The notes beneath the pieces were generated by a model. That model was not told where the DNA came from. It made no database searches and worked only from the letters and a program-made list of their open reading frames with translations. Both the position numbers and the translations under genes were made by a program. A stretch of 64,000 nucleotides of DNA from Pantoea sp. 1.19 (GTDB lineage: Bacteria > Pseudomonadota > Gammaproteobacteria > Enterobacterales > Enterobacteriaceae). Every line of letters starts with the position of its first letter. Position 1 is the first letter of the stretch. Below are positions 34,653 to 44,949 of this stretch, piece after piece. The stretch lies in assembly GCF_001922585.1 (NCBI RefSeq), contig NZ_MRBS01000007.1:175118-239117 (forward strand), written 5' to 3'.

Positions 34653-34736
34653 GTCTGAAAAATTCGCCCGGCATGGCGCGCAAACCCGTTACACGGCCGC
34701 CGCGGTGCCCGATCGGATTGAAGCGAGTTTCGCTAG

Positions 34737-34762
34737 AAAGGGGCCCTCAGGGCCCCTTTTTT
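34737..34762 (+). terminator. Rho-independent terminator after rpsO
   Basis: Perfect 10-bp stem AAAGGGGCCC / GGGCCCCTTT with a 3-base loop and a T run. In E. coli part of transcription reads through into pnp. Confidence 0.9.
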
Positions 34763-34839
34763 CCACCACACGGCAGCAATTATGACTAAAGTCATGTATT
34801 GTTGCTGAGAATGATCTCTGGATGCAGAGGTTCGCGCGG

Positions 34840-34889
34840 CTAATGAGAGACCTTGCCCTGAAGCGCGTCAGGGAGAGGATTGTCATTAG
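34840..34889 (+). promoter_or_regulatory. pnp leader hairpin (RNase III / PNPase autoregulation)
   Basis: Long imperfect stem, CTAATGA (34840-34846) pairing with TCATTAG (34883-34889) and CCCTG with CAGGG near the tip; flanking CGCG blocks can extend it. In E. coli RNase III cuts the matching hairpin and PNPase then degrades the duplex to repress its own synthesis. The rest of the 313-base rpsO-pnp gap holds the terminator above and no gene. Confidence 0.75.
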
Positions 34890-34965
34890 TCGCGAGGATG
34901 CAGCAGAGATTGCAATCCCCGACAGGCCAGCCCGTCTGGCTCGTCCCGACGTCAAGGAAATTATT

Positions 34966-37098
34966 TTGCTGAATCCGACTATTCGTCAGTTCAAATACGG
35001 TCAACACACCGTCACGCTGGAAACCGGTATGATGGCTCGTCAGGCCACCGCAGCGGTTATGGTTAGCATGGATGACACCGCGGTGTTCGTCACCGTCGTG
35101 GGCCAGAAAAAAGCCAAACCGGGTCAGGACTTCTTCCCGCTGACCGTTAACTACCAGGAACGTACCTACGCCGCCGGCCGTATCCCGGGCAGCTTCTTCC
35201 GTCGTGAAGGCCGTCCGAGCGAAGGGGAAACCCTCACCTCTCGCCTGATTGACCGCCCAATCCGTCCGCTGTTCCCGGAAGGCTTCGTGAACGAAGTGCA
35301 GGTGATTGCCACCGTGGTGTCCGTTAACCCGCAGGTTAACCCGGATATCGTGGCGATGATTGGTGCGTCAGCGGCGCTGGCGCTGTCCGGCCTGCCGTTC
35401 AACGGTCCGATCGGTGCCGCGCGCGTCGGTTACATCAACGATCAGTACGTGCTGAACCCGACGACCGACGAGCTGAAAGCGAGCAAGCTGGATCTGGTGG
35501 TCGCCGGTACGCAGGGCGCGGTCCTGATGGTGGAATCCGAAGCCGAACTGCTGAGCGAAGAGCAGATGCTGGGCGCGGTGGTCTTTGGCCACGATCAGCA
35601 GCAGATCGTCATTGAGAACATCAACGCGCTGGTGGCCGAAGCGGGTAAACCGCGCTGGGACTGGCAGCCCGAGTCGGCGAACGACGCCCTGAACGCGCGC
35701 GTTGCGGCGCTGGCCGAAGCGCGCCTGAGCGACGCTTATCGCATCACCGAGAAGCAGGCGCGCTACGCGCAGGTTGACGCGATCAAAGCCGACGTCACGG
35801 CGGCTCTGCAGGCCGAAGATGAGGCGCTGGATGCTGGCGAAATCAGCGACATCCTGCACACGCTGGAAAAAAATGTCGTGCGCAGCCGTATTCTGCGCGG
35901 CGAACCGCGCATTGATGGCCGTGAAAAAGACATGATCCGCGGCCTCGACGTGCGCACCGGCGTGCTGCCGCGTACCCACGGTTCGGCGCTGTTCACCCGC
36001 GGTGAAACGCAGGCGCTGGTGACCGCGACGCTGGGCACCGCCCGCGATGCGCAAAACCTGGATGAGCTGATGGGCGAGCGTACCGACAGCTTCCTGTTCC
36101 ACTACAACTTCCCTCCGTACTCGGTCGGTGAAACCGGCATGGTCGGATCGCCGAAGCGTCGTGAAATTGGTCACGGTCGCCTGGCGAAGCGCGGCGTGCT
36201 GGCGGTGATGCCAAAAGGCGATGCCTTCCCGTACACCGTGCGCGTGGTGTCTGAAATCACCGAATCTAACGGCTCCTCCTCCATGGCGTCCGTCTGCGGT
36301 GCCTCCCTGGCGCTGATGGATGCGGGCGTGCCAATCAAAGCGGCCGTGGCCGGCATCGCGATGGGCCTGGTGAAAGACGACGAGAACTTTGTGGTGCTGT
36401 CCGACATTCTGGGTGACGAAGACCACCTCGGCGACATGGACTTTAAAGTGGCCGGTAGCCGCGACGGTATCACCGCGCTGCAGATGGACATCAAAATTGA
36501 AGGCATCACCCGCGAAATTATGCAGGTGGCACTGAACCAGGCGAAGGGTGCGCGTCTGCACATCCTCGGCGTCATGGAGCAGGCCATCAGCACGCCGCGC
36601 GGCGATATTTCTCAGTTTGCCCCGCGTATCCACACCATCAAGATCAGCGTCGATAAGATCAAAGATGTGATCGGTAAAGGCGGCTCGGTTATCCGCGCGC
36701 TGACCGAAGAGACCGGTACCACCATCGAGATCGAAGATGACGGCACGGTGAAAATTGCCGCGACCGACGGCGAGAAAGCGAAATACGCGATCCGCCGTAT
36801 CGAAGAGATCACGGCAGAGATCGAAGTCGGCCGCATCTACAACGGTAAAGTGACCCGCATCGTTGACTTTGGCGCTTTCGTGGCCATCGGCGGCGGTAAA
36901 GAGGGCCTGGTGCACATTTCACAAATCGCGGATAAGCGCGTTGAGAAAGTGACCGATTACCTGGAGATGGGCCAGGAAGTCCCGGTGAAAGTGCTGGAAG
37001 TGGATCGCCAGGGCCGCGTACGTCTGAGCATCAAAGAAGCCAGCGAGCAGCAGGCCCAGCCTGAAGCCGCCGCGGTGACTGCGCCGGACGCCGAATAA
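34966..37098 (+). CDS. pnp: Pnp, polynucleotide phosphorylase
   Basis: 710 residues from a TTG start at 34966 ([12 protein letters not shown]), preceded at proper spacing by AAGGA and matching the E. coli start; the open frame from 34822 runs through the regulatory hairpin. Two RNase PH-like domains, an alpha-helical linker, a KH domain ([15 protein letters not shown]) and an S1 domain ([13 protein letters not shown]) are in order. It is a 3'-5' phosphorolytic exoribonuclease of the degradosome. Confidence 0.97.
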   Translation: MLNPTIRQFKYGQHTVTLETGMMARQATAAVMVSMDDTAVFVTVVGQKKAKPGQDFFPLTVNYQERTYAAGRIPGSFFRREGRPSEGETLTSRLIDRPIRPLFPEGFVNEVQVIATVVSVNPQVNPDIVAMIGASAALALSGLPFNGPIGAARVGYINDQYVLNPTTDELKASKLDLVVAGTQGAVLMVESEAELLSEEQMLGAVVFGHDQQQIVIENINALVAEAGKPRWDWQPESANDALNARVAALAEARLSDAYRITEKQARYAQVDAIKADVTAALQAEDEALDAGEISDILHTLEKNVVRSRILRGEPRIDGREKDMIRGLDVRTGVLPRTHGSALFTRGETQALVTATLGTARDAQNLDELMGERTDSFLFHYNFPPYSVGETGMVGSPKRREIGHGRLAKRGVLAVMPKGDAFPYTVRVVSEITESNGSSSMASVCGASLALMDAGVPIKAAVAGIAMGLVKDDENFVVLSDILGDEDHLGDMDFKVAGSRDGITALQMDIKIEGITREIMQVALNQAKGARLHILGVMEQAISTPRGDISQFAPRIHTIKISVDKIKDVIGKGGSVIRALTEETGTTIEIEDDGTVKIAATDGEKAKYAIRRIEEITAEIEVGRIYNGKVTRIVDFGAFVAIGGGKEGLVHISQIADKRVEKVTDYLEMGQEVPVKVLEVDRQGRVRLSIKEASEQQAQPEAAAVTAPDAE

Positions 37099-37124
37099 GT
37101 ACCACAGCCATCATCGCTCATTCT

Positions 37125-37179
37125 GACCTGATGGTGGCCCGATTGCCGCACACCCGCGGCGATCGGGCCGCCTCAGGTC
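37125..37179 (+). terminator. Long hairpin between pnp and nlpI
   Basis: 55-base inverted repeat, outer arms GACCTGA (37125-37131) / TCAGGTC (37173-37179), with inner complementary GC-rich blocks, then GGTTTTC. Likely the pnp transcript end or a processing and stability hairpin; the T tract is short. Confidence 0.55.
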
Positions 37180-37264
37180 GGTTTTCATCGCGAGGCCCAA
37201 CACCTTGCGCGCGGCAGGCGGATAACGGGATGCTTATCCCCATGTTTGTTTTCAGGAGTGGGAA

Positions 37265-38149
37265 ATGAAGCCTTTTTTGCGCTGGTGTTTCGTTGCGACA
37301 GCGTTAACGCTGTCTGGATGCAGCAACACCGACTGGCGTAAGAATGCAGAGTTGGCGGTCCCGTTGCAGCCCACGCTGCAGCAGGAAGTCATCCTGGCAC
37401 GCATGGAACAAATACTTGCCAGTCGCGCATTGAGCGATGATGAACGCGCACAGCTGTTATATGAGCGCGGAGTGTTGTATGATAGTCTCGGTTTGCGTGC
37501 GCTGGCGCGGAATGATTTTTCACAAGCGCTGGCCATCAGACCGGATATGCCTGAAGTATTCAATTACTTAGGCATTTATCTTACGCAGGCGGGCAACTTT
37601 GATGCCGCCTATGAAGCGTTCGATTCTGTACTTGAGCTTGATCCAACTTATAACTATGCGCATTTAAATCGTGGTATCGCCCTCTATTACGGCGGTCGAT
37701 ACAAGTTAGCGCAAGATGATCTGCTGGCGTTTTATCAAGACGATCCTAACGATCCTTTCCGTAGCCTCTGGCTCTATCTCGACGAACGACGGATAGACGC
37801 CGACCAGGCCAAAGTCGCGCTGAAGCAGCGTTACGACAAAGCGGACAGAGACCAATGGGGATGGAATATTGTCGAGTTCTACCTGGGCGACATCAGTGAA
37901 AAGACGCTGATGGAACGTCTCAAGGCGGACGCAACGGATAACACCTCGCTCGCTGAACATCTCAGTGAAACCAACTTCTATTTAGGTAAGCACTACCTAA
38001 GTCTGGGGGATAAGGACAACGCTGAAGCGTTGTTCAAGCTGACGGTTGCCAACAACGTGAACAACTACGTTGAACACCGATACGCATTGTTGGAGCTGGC
38101 CCTGTTAGGCCAGACACAAGACGACATATCAGAATCTGACCAGCAATAG
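37265..38149 (+). CDS. nlpI: NlpI, outer-membrane lipoprotein (TPR adaptor of peptidoglycan hydrolases)
   Basis: 294 residues, the E. coli length. A lipoprotein signal ends in the lipobox LSGC with the modified Cys19. Tetratricopeptide repeats follow (for example around [23 protein letters not shown] without quoting more). In E. coli it brings the protease Prc to MepS and scaffolds other peptidoglycan hydrolases. It lies between pnp and deaD, as in E. coli. Confidence 0.97.
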   Translation: MKPFLRWCFVATALTLSGCSNTDWRKNAELAVPLQPTLQQEVILARMEQILASRALSDDERAQLLYERGVLYDSLGLRALARNDFSQALAIRPDMPEVFNYLGIYLTQAGNFDAAYEAFDSVLELDPTYNYAHLNRGIALYYGGRYKLAQDDLLAFYQDDPNDPFRSLWLYLDERRIDADQAKVALKQRYDKADRDQWGWNIVEFYLGDISEKTLMERLKADATDNTSLAEHLSETNFYLGKHYLSLGDKDNAEALFKLTVANNVNNYVEHRYALLELALLGQTQDDISESDQQ

Positions 38150-38253
38150 CTGACGAACATTTTTTGCCTGAGCACTGTTAAAGTCATCATCCCTGCGGGT
38201 GAGGGCTTTGCTGTTCGTCAAAACAACTAATTTGAGCCGGTTCACACTTTTCA

Positions 38254-38310
38254 ATGAAAATGATGCAAAATTTTCACGATGAGTTATGTAGACTGGCCGC
38301 CGCAATCTAA
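38254..38310 (+). CDS. yrbN: YrbN-like leader peptide upstream of deaD
   Basis: An 18-codon ORF reading [18 protein letters not shown], ending 16 bases before the deaD ATG. From memory, E. coli has a small expressed protein YrbN at this position with the same [10 protein letters not shown] core, but with a longer C terminus. No strong ribosome site is visible. A regulatory leader-peptide role for the cold-induced deaD mRNA is possible but unproven. Confidence 0.68.
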   Translation: MKMMQNFHDELCRLAAAI

Positions 38311-38326
38311 GAGGCACGTGTACTAC

Positions 38327-40219
38327 ATGACTGATATTCAAACCACTTTTTCCGATCTTGGCCTGAAAAGCACCATCCTTGAAGCCCTTAATGACATGGG
38401 CTACGTCAAACCGTCCCCGATCCAGGCTGAGTGTATCCCTCATCTGCTGGCCGGGCGCGACGTGCTGGGTATGGCTCAGACCGGCAGTGGTAAAACGGCA
38501 GCGTTCTCCCTGCCGCTGCTCAACAACATCGATCCTGAACTGAAAGCACCGCAGATTCTGGTGCTGGCACCGACCCGTGAGCTGGCGGTGCAGGTGGCGG
38601 AAGCCGCGACCGAGTTCTCCAAACATATGCGCGGCGTCAACGTGCTGGCGCTCTACGGCGGCCAGCGCTACGACGTGCAGCTGCGCGCCCTGCGTCAGGG
38701 ACCGCAAATCGTTGTCGGTACTCCGGGCCGTCTGCTTGACCACCTGAAGCGCGGTACGCTGGATCTTTCTAACCTGCGTGGCCTGGTGCTGGACGAAGCC
38801 GATGAAATGCTGCGTATGGGCTTCATCGAAGACGTCGAAACCATCATGGCGCAGATCCCTGACGGTCATCAGACCGCGCTGTTCTCGGCCACCATGCCGG
38901 AAGCGATTCGTCGCATCACCAAGCGCTTCATGAACGATCCGCAGGAAGTGCGTATCCAGTCCAGCCTGACTACGCGTCCGGACATCAGCCAGAGCTACTG
39001 GACCGCCTGGGGCCGTAAAACTGACGCCCTGGTGCGCTTCCTGGAAGCGGAAGATTTCGATGCGGCAATCATTTTTGTTCGCACCAAAAACGCCACCCTG
39101 GAAGTGGCCGAAGCGCTGGAGCGCAGCGGCTACAGCAGCGCCGCGCTGAACGGCGACATGAACCAGGCGCTGCGTGAGCAGACTCTGGAGCGTCTGAAAG
39201 ACGGCCGTCTGGATATCCTGATCGCCACCGACGTCGCCGCGCGCGGTCTCGACGTTGAGCGCATCAGCCTGGTGGTTAACTATGACATTCCGATGGATGC
39301 GGAGTCCTACGTTCACCGCATCGGCCGTACCGGCCGCGCCGGCCGCGCCGGTCGCGCGCTGCTGTTTGTGGAAAACCGCGAGCGTCGCCTGCTGCGCAAC
39401 ATCGAGCGCACCATGAAGCTGACCATTCCGGAAGTGGAACTGCCGAACGCCGAGCTGCTGGGTGAGCGTCGCCTGGCTAAATTCGCGGCGAAAGTGCAGC
39501 AGCAGCTGGAAAGCAGCGATCTGGATCAGTACCGCGCGCTGCTGGCTAAAATGCAGCCAGAAGAAGAGCTGGAGATGGAAACCCTCGCCGCTGCGCTGCT
39601 GAAAATGGCCCAGGGTGAGCGTCCGCTGATTCTGCCACCGGATGCGCCGCGTCCTGCCCGCCGTGAGTTCCGCGAGCGTGACGATCGTCGCGGTGCGCGT
39701 GACGAGCGCGGCGGTCGCGACAGCCGCGATGGCGATCGTCCGCGTCGCGAGCGCCGTGACGTGGGGGATATGGAAGTGTACCGCATCGAAGTGGGCCGTG
39801 ATGACGGTGTTGAAGTGCGTCACATCGTTGGCGCCATTGCCAACGAAGGCGATATCAGCAGCCGCTACATCGGCAACATCAAGCTGTTTGGCACCCACTC
39901 GACTATCGAGCTGCCGAAAGGCATGCCGGGCGAGATCCTGCAGCACTTTACCCGCACCCGCATCCTGAACAAGCCGATGAACATGCAGCTGATCGGAGAC
40001 GCGCAGCCGCGCGCCGATCGCGGTGAGCGTCGTCCGGGCGGCCGCGGTGGTTTCGGCGGTGAGCGTCGCGAAGGCGGTGCCGGCCGTGGTGAAGGTGGAC
40101 GTCGCTTCAGCGATCGCCGCGAAGGCGGTGCCGCGCGCGGCGGTTACAGCGGTGAGCGTCGCGAAGGCAGCCGTCCGCGCCGCGACGACAGCGCGCCGAT
40201 GCGTCGCCGTGACGCCTGA
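38327..40219 (+). CDS. deaD: DeaD/CsdA, cold-shock DEAD-box RNA helicase
   Basis: 630 residues (629 in E. coli). The helicase core has Q motif, Walker [13 protein letters not shown] box [11 protein letters not shown], and HRIGRTGR; a DbpA-like RNA-binding domain follows ([23 protein letters not shown]), then an Arg/Gly-rich tail with repeated GERREG units. It unwinds RNA in ribosome assembly and mRNA decay at low temperature. I chose the ATG at 38327; a GTG at 38318 is in frame and closer to the AGAGG. Confidence 0.97.
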   Translation: MTDIQTTFSDLGLKSTILEALNDMGYVKPSPIQAECIPHLLAGRDVLGMAQTGSGKTAAFSLPLLNNIDPELKAPQILVLAPTRELAVQVAEAATEFSKHMRGVNVLALYGGQRYDVQLRALRQGPQIVVGTPGRLLDHLKRGTLDLSNLRGLVLDEADEMLRMGFIEDVETIMAQIPDGHQTALFSATMPEAIRRITKRFMNDPQEVRIQSSLTTRPDISQSYWTAWGRKTDALVRFLEAEDFDAAIIFVRTKNATLEVAEALERSGYSSAALNGDMNQALREQTLERLKDGRLDILIATDVAARGLDVERISLVVNYDIPMDAESYVHRIGRTGRAGRAGRALLFVENRERRLLRNIERTMKLTIPEVELPNAELLGERRLAKFAAKVQQQLESSDLDQYRALLAKMQPEEELEMETLAAALLKMAQGERPLILPPDAPRPARREFRERDDRRGARDERGGRDSRDGDRPRRERRDVGDMEVYRIEVGRDDGVEVRHIVGAIANEGDISSRYIGNIKLFGTHSTIELPKGMPGEILQHFTRTRILNKPMNMQLIGDAQPRADRGERRPGGRGGFGGERREGGAGRGEGGRRFSDRREGGAARGGYSGERREGSRPRRDDSAPMRRRDA

Positions 40220-40232
40220 GCCGTAAACCTGT

Positions 40233-40262
40233 AAAAAAACCCGCCTCGGCGGGTTTTTTTTT
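40233..40262. terminator. Bidirectional terminator between deaD and yhbW
   Basis: A-rich flank, ACCCGCC, TC loop, GGCGGGT, then nine T. Its A tract on the other side allows it to serve the convergent yhbW as well. Confidence 0.92.
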
Positions 40263-40282
40263 GTCGGCTGCCTGGCGCCGCG

Positions 40283-41290
40283 TTACAGCCGGTTACGCGC
40301 CGCCATGGCCAGCGCAAAGGAGTGCATTCGCGCCTGGTGGTCAAAGATCTGTCCATTCACCATCACTTCATCCGCGCCGGTATCGCGCTGCAGCTGCGCC
40401 AGCCCGTCGCGCACCGCGGTTTCATCGCCAACGATTGACAGGCTCAGCGCCTGCTGCACGCCGTACAGCTCGGCCGGCGTGGCCAGCGCCTGCAGATCCT
40501 CAACCGGCGCCGGCAGCGGCCCGGGCTGCCCGCGGCGCAGGTTCACAAACTGCTGCTGCATGGAAGTGAACAGGAAGCGGGCATCACGCTCGCTGTCCGC
40601 GGCCACCACGTTAACGCAGACCATCGCCCACGGCTTTTCCAGCCGCGCCGACGGCACAAACTGCTCGCGATACAGCGCCAGCGCCTGCTGCAGCATCTCC
40701 GGTGCGAAATGTGAGGCAAAGGCAAACGGCAGACCCAGCTTCGCCGCCAGCTGGGCGCTGTACAGGCTGGATCCGAGCAGCCACACCGGAATGCGCATGC
40801 CCAGACCCGGAACCGGCTGCACGGGCAGGCGGGCATCCGCCGGGGCATCAAACCAGCCCAGCAGCTCGCGCACATCGTCCGGGAAGGTATCCACCATGCC
40901 GGACTGATGGCGGCGCAGGGCCATCATGGTGCGCTGATCCGAGCCCGGCGCGCGGCCAAGCCCCAAATCGATGCGCTCCGGATACAGCGACGCCAGGGTG
41001 CCAAACTGCTCGGCGATCACCAGCGGAGCGTGGTTCGGCAGCATCACGCCGCCCGAGCCGAGGCGCAAGGTGGTCGTTCCCGCCGCCAGATAGCCGATCA
41101 GCACCGACGTGGCGGCGCTGGCGATCCCGGTCATATTATGGTGCTCGGCCAGCCAGTAGCGGTGGTAGCCCAGCTGTTCAGCCTGCTGTGCCAGCGCCAG
41201 TGAGTGATGAAACGCGTCGCGTGCCGCCGCGCCCTGCGGAATCGGCGCCAGATCGAGCACGGAGAGGGGAAAAGAGGAGGAGACAGCCAT
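40283..41290 (-). CDS. yhbW: YhbW, luciferase-like flavin monooxygenase family protein
   Basis: 335 residues, the E. coli YhbW length. TIM-barrel protein of the bacterial luciferase-like superfamily (LDLAPIPQG start; [44 protein letters not shown]). It should use reduced flavin; its substrate is unknown. It is convergent with deaD and divergent from the export cassette at 41510, which replaces the genes found after yhbW in E. coli. Confidence 0.93.
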   Translation of the reverse strand: MAVSSSFPLSVLDLAPIPQGAAARDAFHHSLALAQQAEQLGYHRYWLAEHHNMTGIASAATSVLIGYLAAGTTTLRLGSGGVMLPNHAPLVIAEQFGTLASLYPERIDLGLGRAPGSDQRTMMALRRHQSGMVDTFPDDVRELLGWFDAPADARLPVQPVPGLGMRIPVWLLGSSLYSAQLAAKLGLPFAFASHFAPEMLQQALALYREQFVPSARLEKPWAMVCVNVVAADSERDARFLFTSMQQQFVNLRRGQPGPLPAPVEDLQALATPAELYGVQQALSLSIVGDETAVRDGLAQLQRDTGADEVMVNGQIFDHQARMHSFALAMAARNRL

Positions 41291-41509
41291 ACAACAACTC
41301 GCTTAATCGAAGGGTGACATTTTCACCAGTATTCCCGTTTTTTATCACCGGCGTTAAGCGTTTTCTGCCCTCGGTGCGCACGATAGGTGATTACCGGCCG
41401 TCGGAGTCGGGGTATAACCTTTTACCTATGCAGGTAATTTATTGAGACAGGGAAGCGTCATGATCCAGGGATCCGGAGAGCGGCCAGAGAGTGGGGAGAG
41501 CACGCGGAA

Positions 41510-42481
41510 ATGAAAAAGCGCGCGTTCCTGACTCTCCTGTTTATGCTACTGGTGGTGGCACTGATTGTGCTGTTTCGCGCCCACAGCGGCGATTTATTGC
41601 TGCAGGGCGAAGTGGACGCGCCGGAGGTGATCGTCACCTCCAAGGCCCGCGGTCGGGTCGTCGAGCGGCTGGCGCACCGCGGCGACGACGTCAGGCCCGG
41701 ACAGCTGCTGATGCGATTAGACGCGCCGGAGCTGCTGGCGCAGCAGCGCGGCGCTCAGGCCTCTCGCGACCAGGCCGCCGCCCAGCTGGCAGAATCCCTT
41801 GACGGCACCCGCGAAGAGAGCCTGCGCAATCTGCGCGCTAACTGGCTGCAGGCCCAGGCGCAGTATCGCCAGGCGCTAACGACCTGGCAGCGCGACAACC
41901 GCATGGCGGCGCGGGGCTATCTATCCGCGCAGGATCGCGATAACGCGTTCCAGACCAAAGAGAGTGCCTGGCAGGCGATGCGCGCGGCGGAGGCCAGTCT
42001 TGACCAGGGGCTGAACGGCGATCGCCTTGAGCAGCGTCAGCAATATATGGCCGCGCTGCGCGCCGCAGAAGAAAATTTGCATCAAATCGACGCGGTGGTT
42101 GAGGAGCTGCAGGTGCGCGCGCCGGTGGCCGGCGAGGTGGGGCCAATCCCGGCCGAAGAGGGCGAGCTGCTCAACGCCTCCAGTCCGCTGCTGACCCTGC
42201 TGCGTCTCGATCGCGCCTATTTTGTTTTCGATCTGCGGGAAGATATCCTCGCCCATGTGCGCAAGGGCGATCGGATCACGGTTCGCGTGCCGGCGCTCAA
42301 CGATCAGCGGATCGAGGCCGAGGTGCGCTATATCGCGCCGCTCGGGGACTACGCTACCCGGCGCGCCACCCGCGCCACCGGTGATTTTGATTTAAAAACC
42401 TTTGAGGTGCGCCTCTATCCGCTGCGGCCCATTCCCGGCCTGCGGCAGGGGATGAGTGCGCTGTGGGCATGGGAAGAGTAA
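41510..42481 (+). CDS. HlyD-family membrane-fusion protein
   Basis: 323 residues: one N-terminal membrane anchor (about 5-22), a biotinyl/lipoyl-like half (GEVDAPEVIVTSKARGRV...), a central alpha-helical hairpin with coiled-coil character (about 80-195), the second lipoyl half (VRAPVAGEVGPIPAEEGEL) and a beta-barrel end. It resembles YhiI/YbhG-type periplasmic adaptors. It overlaps the following permease by 19 bases, so the three genes form one unit. It would link the inner-membrane permeases to an outer-membrane channel such as TolC; no channel gene is present. Confidence 0.85.
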   Translation: MKKRAFLTLLFMLLVVALIVLFRAHSGDLLLQGEVDAPEVIVTSKARGRVVERLAHRGDDVRPGQLLMRLDAPELLAQQRGAQASRDQAAAQLAESLDGTREESLRNLRANWLQAQAQYRQALTTWQRDNRMAARGYLSAQDRDNAFQTKESAWQAMRAAEASLDQGLNGDRLEQRQQYMAALRAAEENLHQIDAVVEELQVRAPVAGEVGPIPAEEGELLNASSPLLTLLRLDRAYFVFDLREDILAHVRKGDRITVRVPALNDQRIEAEVRYIAPLGDYATRRATRATGDFDLKTFEVRLYPLRPIPGLRQGMSALWAWEE

Positions 42482-43620
42482 CCCATCCGGCTCTGCGGAG
42501 CTTTGGCCACGCCTTCACGCGTGAGGTGCGCAACGCCTGGCGTAAGCCGGTGATCCACTGGCTGTGCTGGTGCTTTCCGCTGCTGCTGTTTGCGCTGATC
42601 AGCAGCGACTTCTCGGAGGGATCGCTGCTGGATCTGCCGGTAGTGGCCGTGGACAACGATCACAGCCAGCTGTCGCATACGCTGATCCGCAATCTTAATG
42701 CCGGCTCTCACGCCAGTATCCGCACGTTCAATGGATCGCTGGGGGCGGCGCGCGCCGAGATGGAGAGCACCGGCGCCTACGGCCTGCTGTGGATCCCGGA
42801 AAACTTTGAAGCACACACCCTGGCTGGCAAGCAGCCGCGCGTCACCTTCTGGTACAACGCGCTGATCTTCGGCGCGGGTTTTTACTCCACCCAGGACTTT
42901 ACCGGGCTGGTCAGCACCCTTAATCAGCAATATGCCATCCGGCTCAGCGCTGCCACGGGCCAGGTCCTGCCGCCAGCCGCCAGCGTCAGCATGGTCTATG
43001 ACAGCCTGTTCAACGCCAGCGGTAGCTTTGTCTATTATCAGCAGTTTGGCTCCGTCATTCATCTGACGCAGTTATTTGTGGTCACCTGCATGATCTTTGT
43101 ACTGGCGCGCAGCCGCCCGCTGATCTTTCAGCGCCATTTTGTCATGGCCCTGCTCGGGAAACTGCTGCCTTACACCCTCAGCTTCACCACGCTGCTGATG
43201 GTCGAGCTGGCGCTGCTGGTCGGCTTCTTCGATGCCCGGGTGGTCGGCAATCCGCTGCTGATGCTGCTGGTGGCGCTGTGCTACGTGATGGCAGCGCAAA
43301 GCCTCGGCCTGTTGCTTTACAGCTTCACCACCAGCGCGCTGTATGCTTACACCTTCACCGGGATGTTTGTCGGCGTGGCGCTGGCCTTCTCCGGACTTGC
43401 CATTCCGCAGTTATCCATGCCGCTGCCGGCGCAAATTATCGCCCAACTGCAGCCGCTCACCCACGCGCTGGCGGCGATGTTCGATCTGTTTCTCCGCGAT
43501 GTTCCGGCGCGGCCGGTATTCAGCGTGTGCGGCGTGCTGCTGCTCTATCCGCTGGCGGTGGCGCTGCTGCTCCGCCGGCGGCTGCCGCAGCGTCTCAGTC
43601 GACCGGAGCCGCCATCATGA
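42463..43620 (+). CDS. ABC-2-type transporter permease (first of pair)
   Basis: 385 residues from a GTG at 42463, or 383 from the ATG at 42469; AGGGGA is better spaced for the GTG. One N-terminal transmembrane helix (about 25-45), a large periplasmic region (about 50-215) and about five C-terminal helices, the ABC2_membrane_3 layout of YhhJ/YbhS/YbhR. The start lies inside the HlyD gene and the stop overlaps the next permease by 4 bases. No ATP-binding domain is present in it. Substrate unknown. Confidence 0.85.
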   Translation: MGMGRVTHPALRSFGHAFTREVRNAWRKPVIHWLCWCFPLLLFALISSDFSEGSLLDLPVVAVDNDHSQLSHTLIRNLNAGSHASIRTFNGSLGAARAEMESTGAYGLLWIPENFEAHTLAGKQPRVTFWYNALIFGAGFYSTQDFTGLVSTLNQQYAIRLSAATGQVLPPAASVSMVYDSLFNASGSFVYYQQFGSVIHLTQLFVVTCMIFVLARSRPLIFQRHFVMALLGKLLPYTLSFTTLLMVELALLVGFFDARVVGNPLLMLLVALCYVMAAQSLGLLLYSFTTSALYAYTFTGMFVGVALAFSGLAIPQLSMPLPAQIIAQLQPLTHALAAMFDLFLRDVPARPVFSVCGVLLLYPLAVALLLRRRLPQRLSRPEPPS

Positions 43621-44756
43621 TGCGCTGGTGGCAGGCTTTCAGCCGCACGTTGACCGGTTTGCTGACCCGGCCGATGTGGCTGCTGCTGATGGTGTCGCTC
43701 TGCCTGATGAGCATGATCTACGCTCGCGGCAGCGTCTGGGATCTGCCGGTGGCGGTGGTGGATATGGATCATTCACGCGCCAGCTACCGCATCGCGCGCG
43801 ATCTGGGCGCCACGGCAAAAATCGACACGATCCATTACGATCGCCTGCCGGCGGCGCTGCGCGATCTCGGCTGGCGGCGGCTGTTTGCGGTGGTGATCCT
43901 GCCGCAGGATCTGGAAAAAAAGATCCTCGCCGGCAAGGCGGTCACCATTCCGGTCTACGGTGACGCCACTAACCGGCTGGCCGGGGGACAGATACAAATG
44001 GACGTCACCGCCGCCTACCAGCAGCTGGTGGCCGACTATCAGCAGAAGCGGCTGCAGCTCAGCGGCATGGATGCCACCCGCGCCGCCGCGCTCAATGCGC
44101 CGTTTATCGGGCAAACGCAGGACGTGTTCAATCCCGGGATTGGCTTTGCGGCGATCATTTTTCCCGGACTGCTGATCATGCTGCTGCAGCACTCGCTGCT
44201 GCTGGCCAGCACCCGTATTAACCTGATGCTGCGCGCCAGAGGCCCGCTGCCGCTGGCGGAGGTGCTGGGCACGCTGAGCGCGCTGCTGCCAATCTGGCTG
44301 TTTCTCTCGGCCATTCTCTATCTGCTGTGGCCGTGGGTGATGGGCTATCGCCAGACCGGCAGCGTCACGGCGGTGCTGGGGCTGACCTTCGCGTTTTTGC
44401 TGGCGGTGCTGGGGCTGGGTAAGCTGCTCACCGAATGCCTCGATCGTACTGAGCATATTTATCTGACGTTGTCGTTTGTCACCACCCCGGTCTACTATCT
44501 TTCCGGTACGCTGTTTCCGCTGCAGTCGATGCCCGTGTGGGTCAGCGTATTCAGCCACCTGCTGCCGTCCACCTGGGCGGTACAGGTGTTAGCCAGCGTC
44601 AACCAGATGGGGCTTCCCTGGCAGCACACCCTGCCGAAAGTTGGCGTGCTGCTGCTGATGGGGCCGTGCTACGCGCTGCTGGGCGTCGGCGTCGGGCGCT
44701 GGCGCCAGCGCCGGCGAGACAGGCGCGCGGCCCGGCGCGTGCCTCCGCTGACGTAG
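43617..44756 (+). CDS. ABC-2-type transporter permease (second of pair)
   Basis: 379 residues from the ATG at 43617, which overlaps the previous stop (ATGATGA). Same architecture as its neighbour: N-terminal helix (about 18-36), periplasmic domain starting WDLPVAVVDMDHS, and a C-terminal membrane domain with a typical ABC-2 segment near FVTTPVYYLSGTLFPL. The pair probably forms a heterodimer. The frame is open to 43278 but that part is shadow sequence of the first permease. No ATPase gene is within the window. Confidence 0.85.
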   Translation: MMRWWQAFSRTLTGLLTRPMWLLLMVSLCLMSMIYARGSVWDLPVAVVDMDHSRASYRIARDLGATAKIDTIHYDRLPAALRDLGWRRLFAVVILPQDLEKKILAGKAVTIPVYGDATNRLAGGQIQMDVTAAYQQLVADYQQKRLQLSGMDATRAAALNAPFIGQTQDVFNPGIGFAAIIFPGLLIMLLQHSLLLASTRINLMLRARGPLPLAEVLGTLSALLPIWLFLSAILYLLWPWVMGYRQTGSVTAVLGLTFAFLLAVLGLGKLLTECLDRTEHIYLTLSFVTTPVYYLSGTLFPLQSMPVWVSVFSHLLPSTWAVQVLASVNQMGLPWQHTLPKVGVLLLMGPCYALLGVGVGRWRQRRRDRRAARRVPPLT

Positions 44757-44849
44757 AGGGCTGGCGCGTTGCCCGCGATGGTGGCAGACTGCGCGGGGAG
44801 CCCGCTGCATCATTGCCACGCTGCGGCGGGCTAAGCGACCCGCTGAGGA

Positions 44850-44869
44850 GGCAGACGATGCCGTCTGCC
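44850..44869 (+). other. Hairpin between the export cassette and yhbS
   Basis: GGCAGACG, loop ATGC, CGTCTGCC with no T run. It may mark the 3' end of the permease transcript. Confidence 0.35.
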
Positions 44870-44949
44870 AGACACTTCTGTAACCGGTTTGCGGCGGTAA
44901 ACCGGGTGAATGAGGACGCGATTTCCCGCGAGGATCGCGCAGGTGCACA

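Noticed and set aside
35368..36915. 515-codon ORF antisense to pnp
   Set aside because: Shadow of the pnp coding sequence, with no recognisable motif.
38129..39946. 605-codon ORF antisense to deaD
   Set aside because: Composition (many His, Gln, Arg) is that of the reverse frame of a GC-rich gene; deaD is unmistakable.
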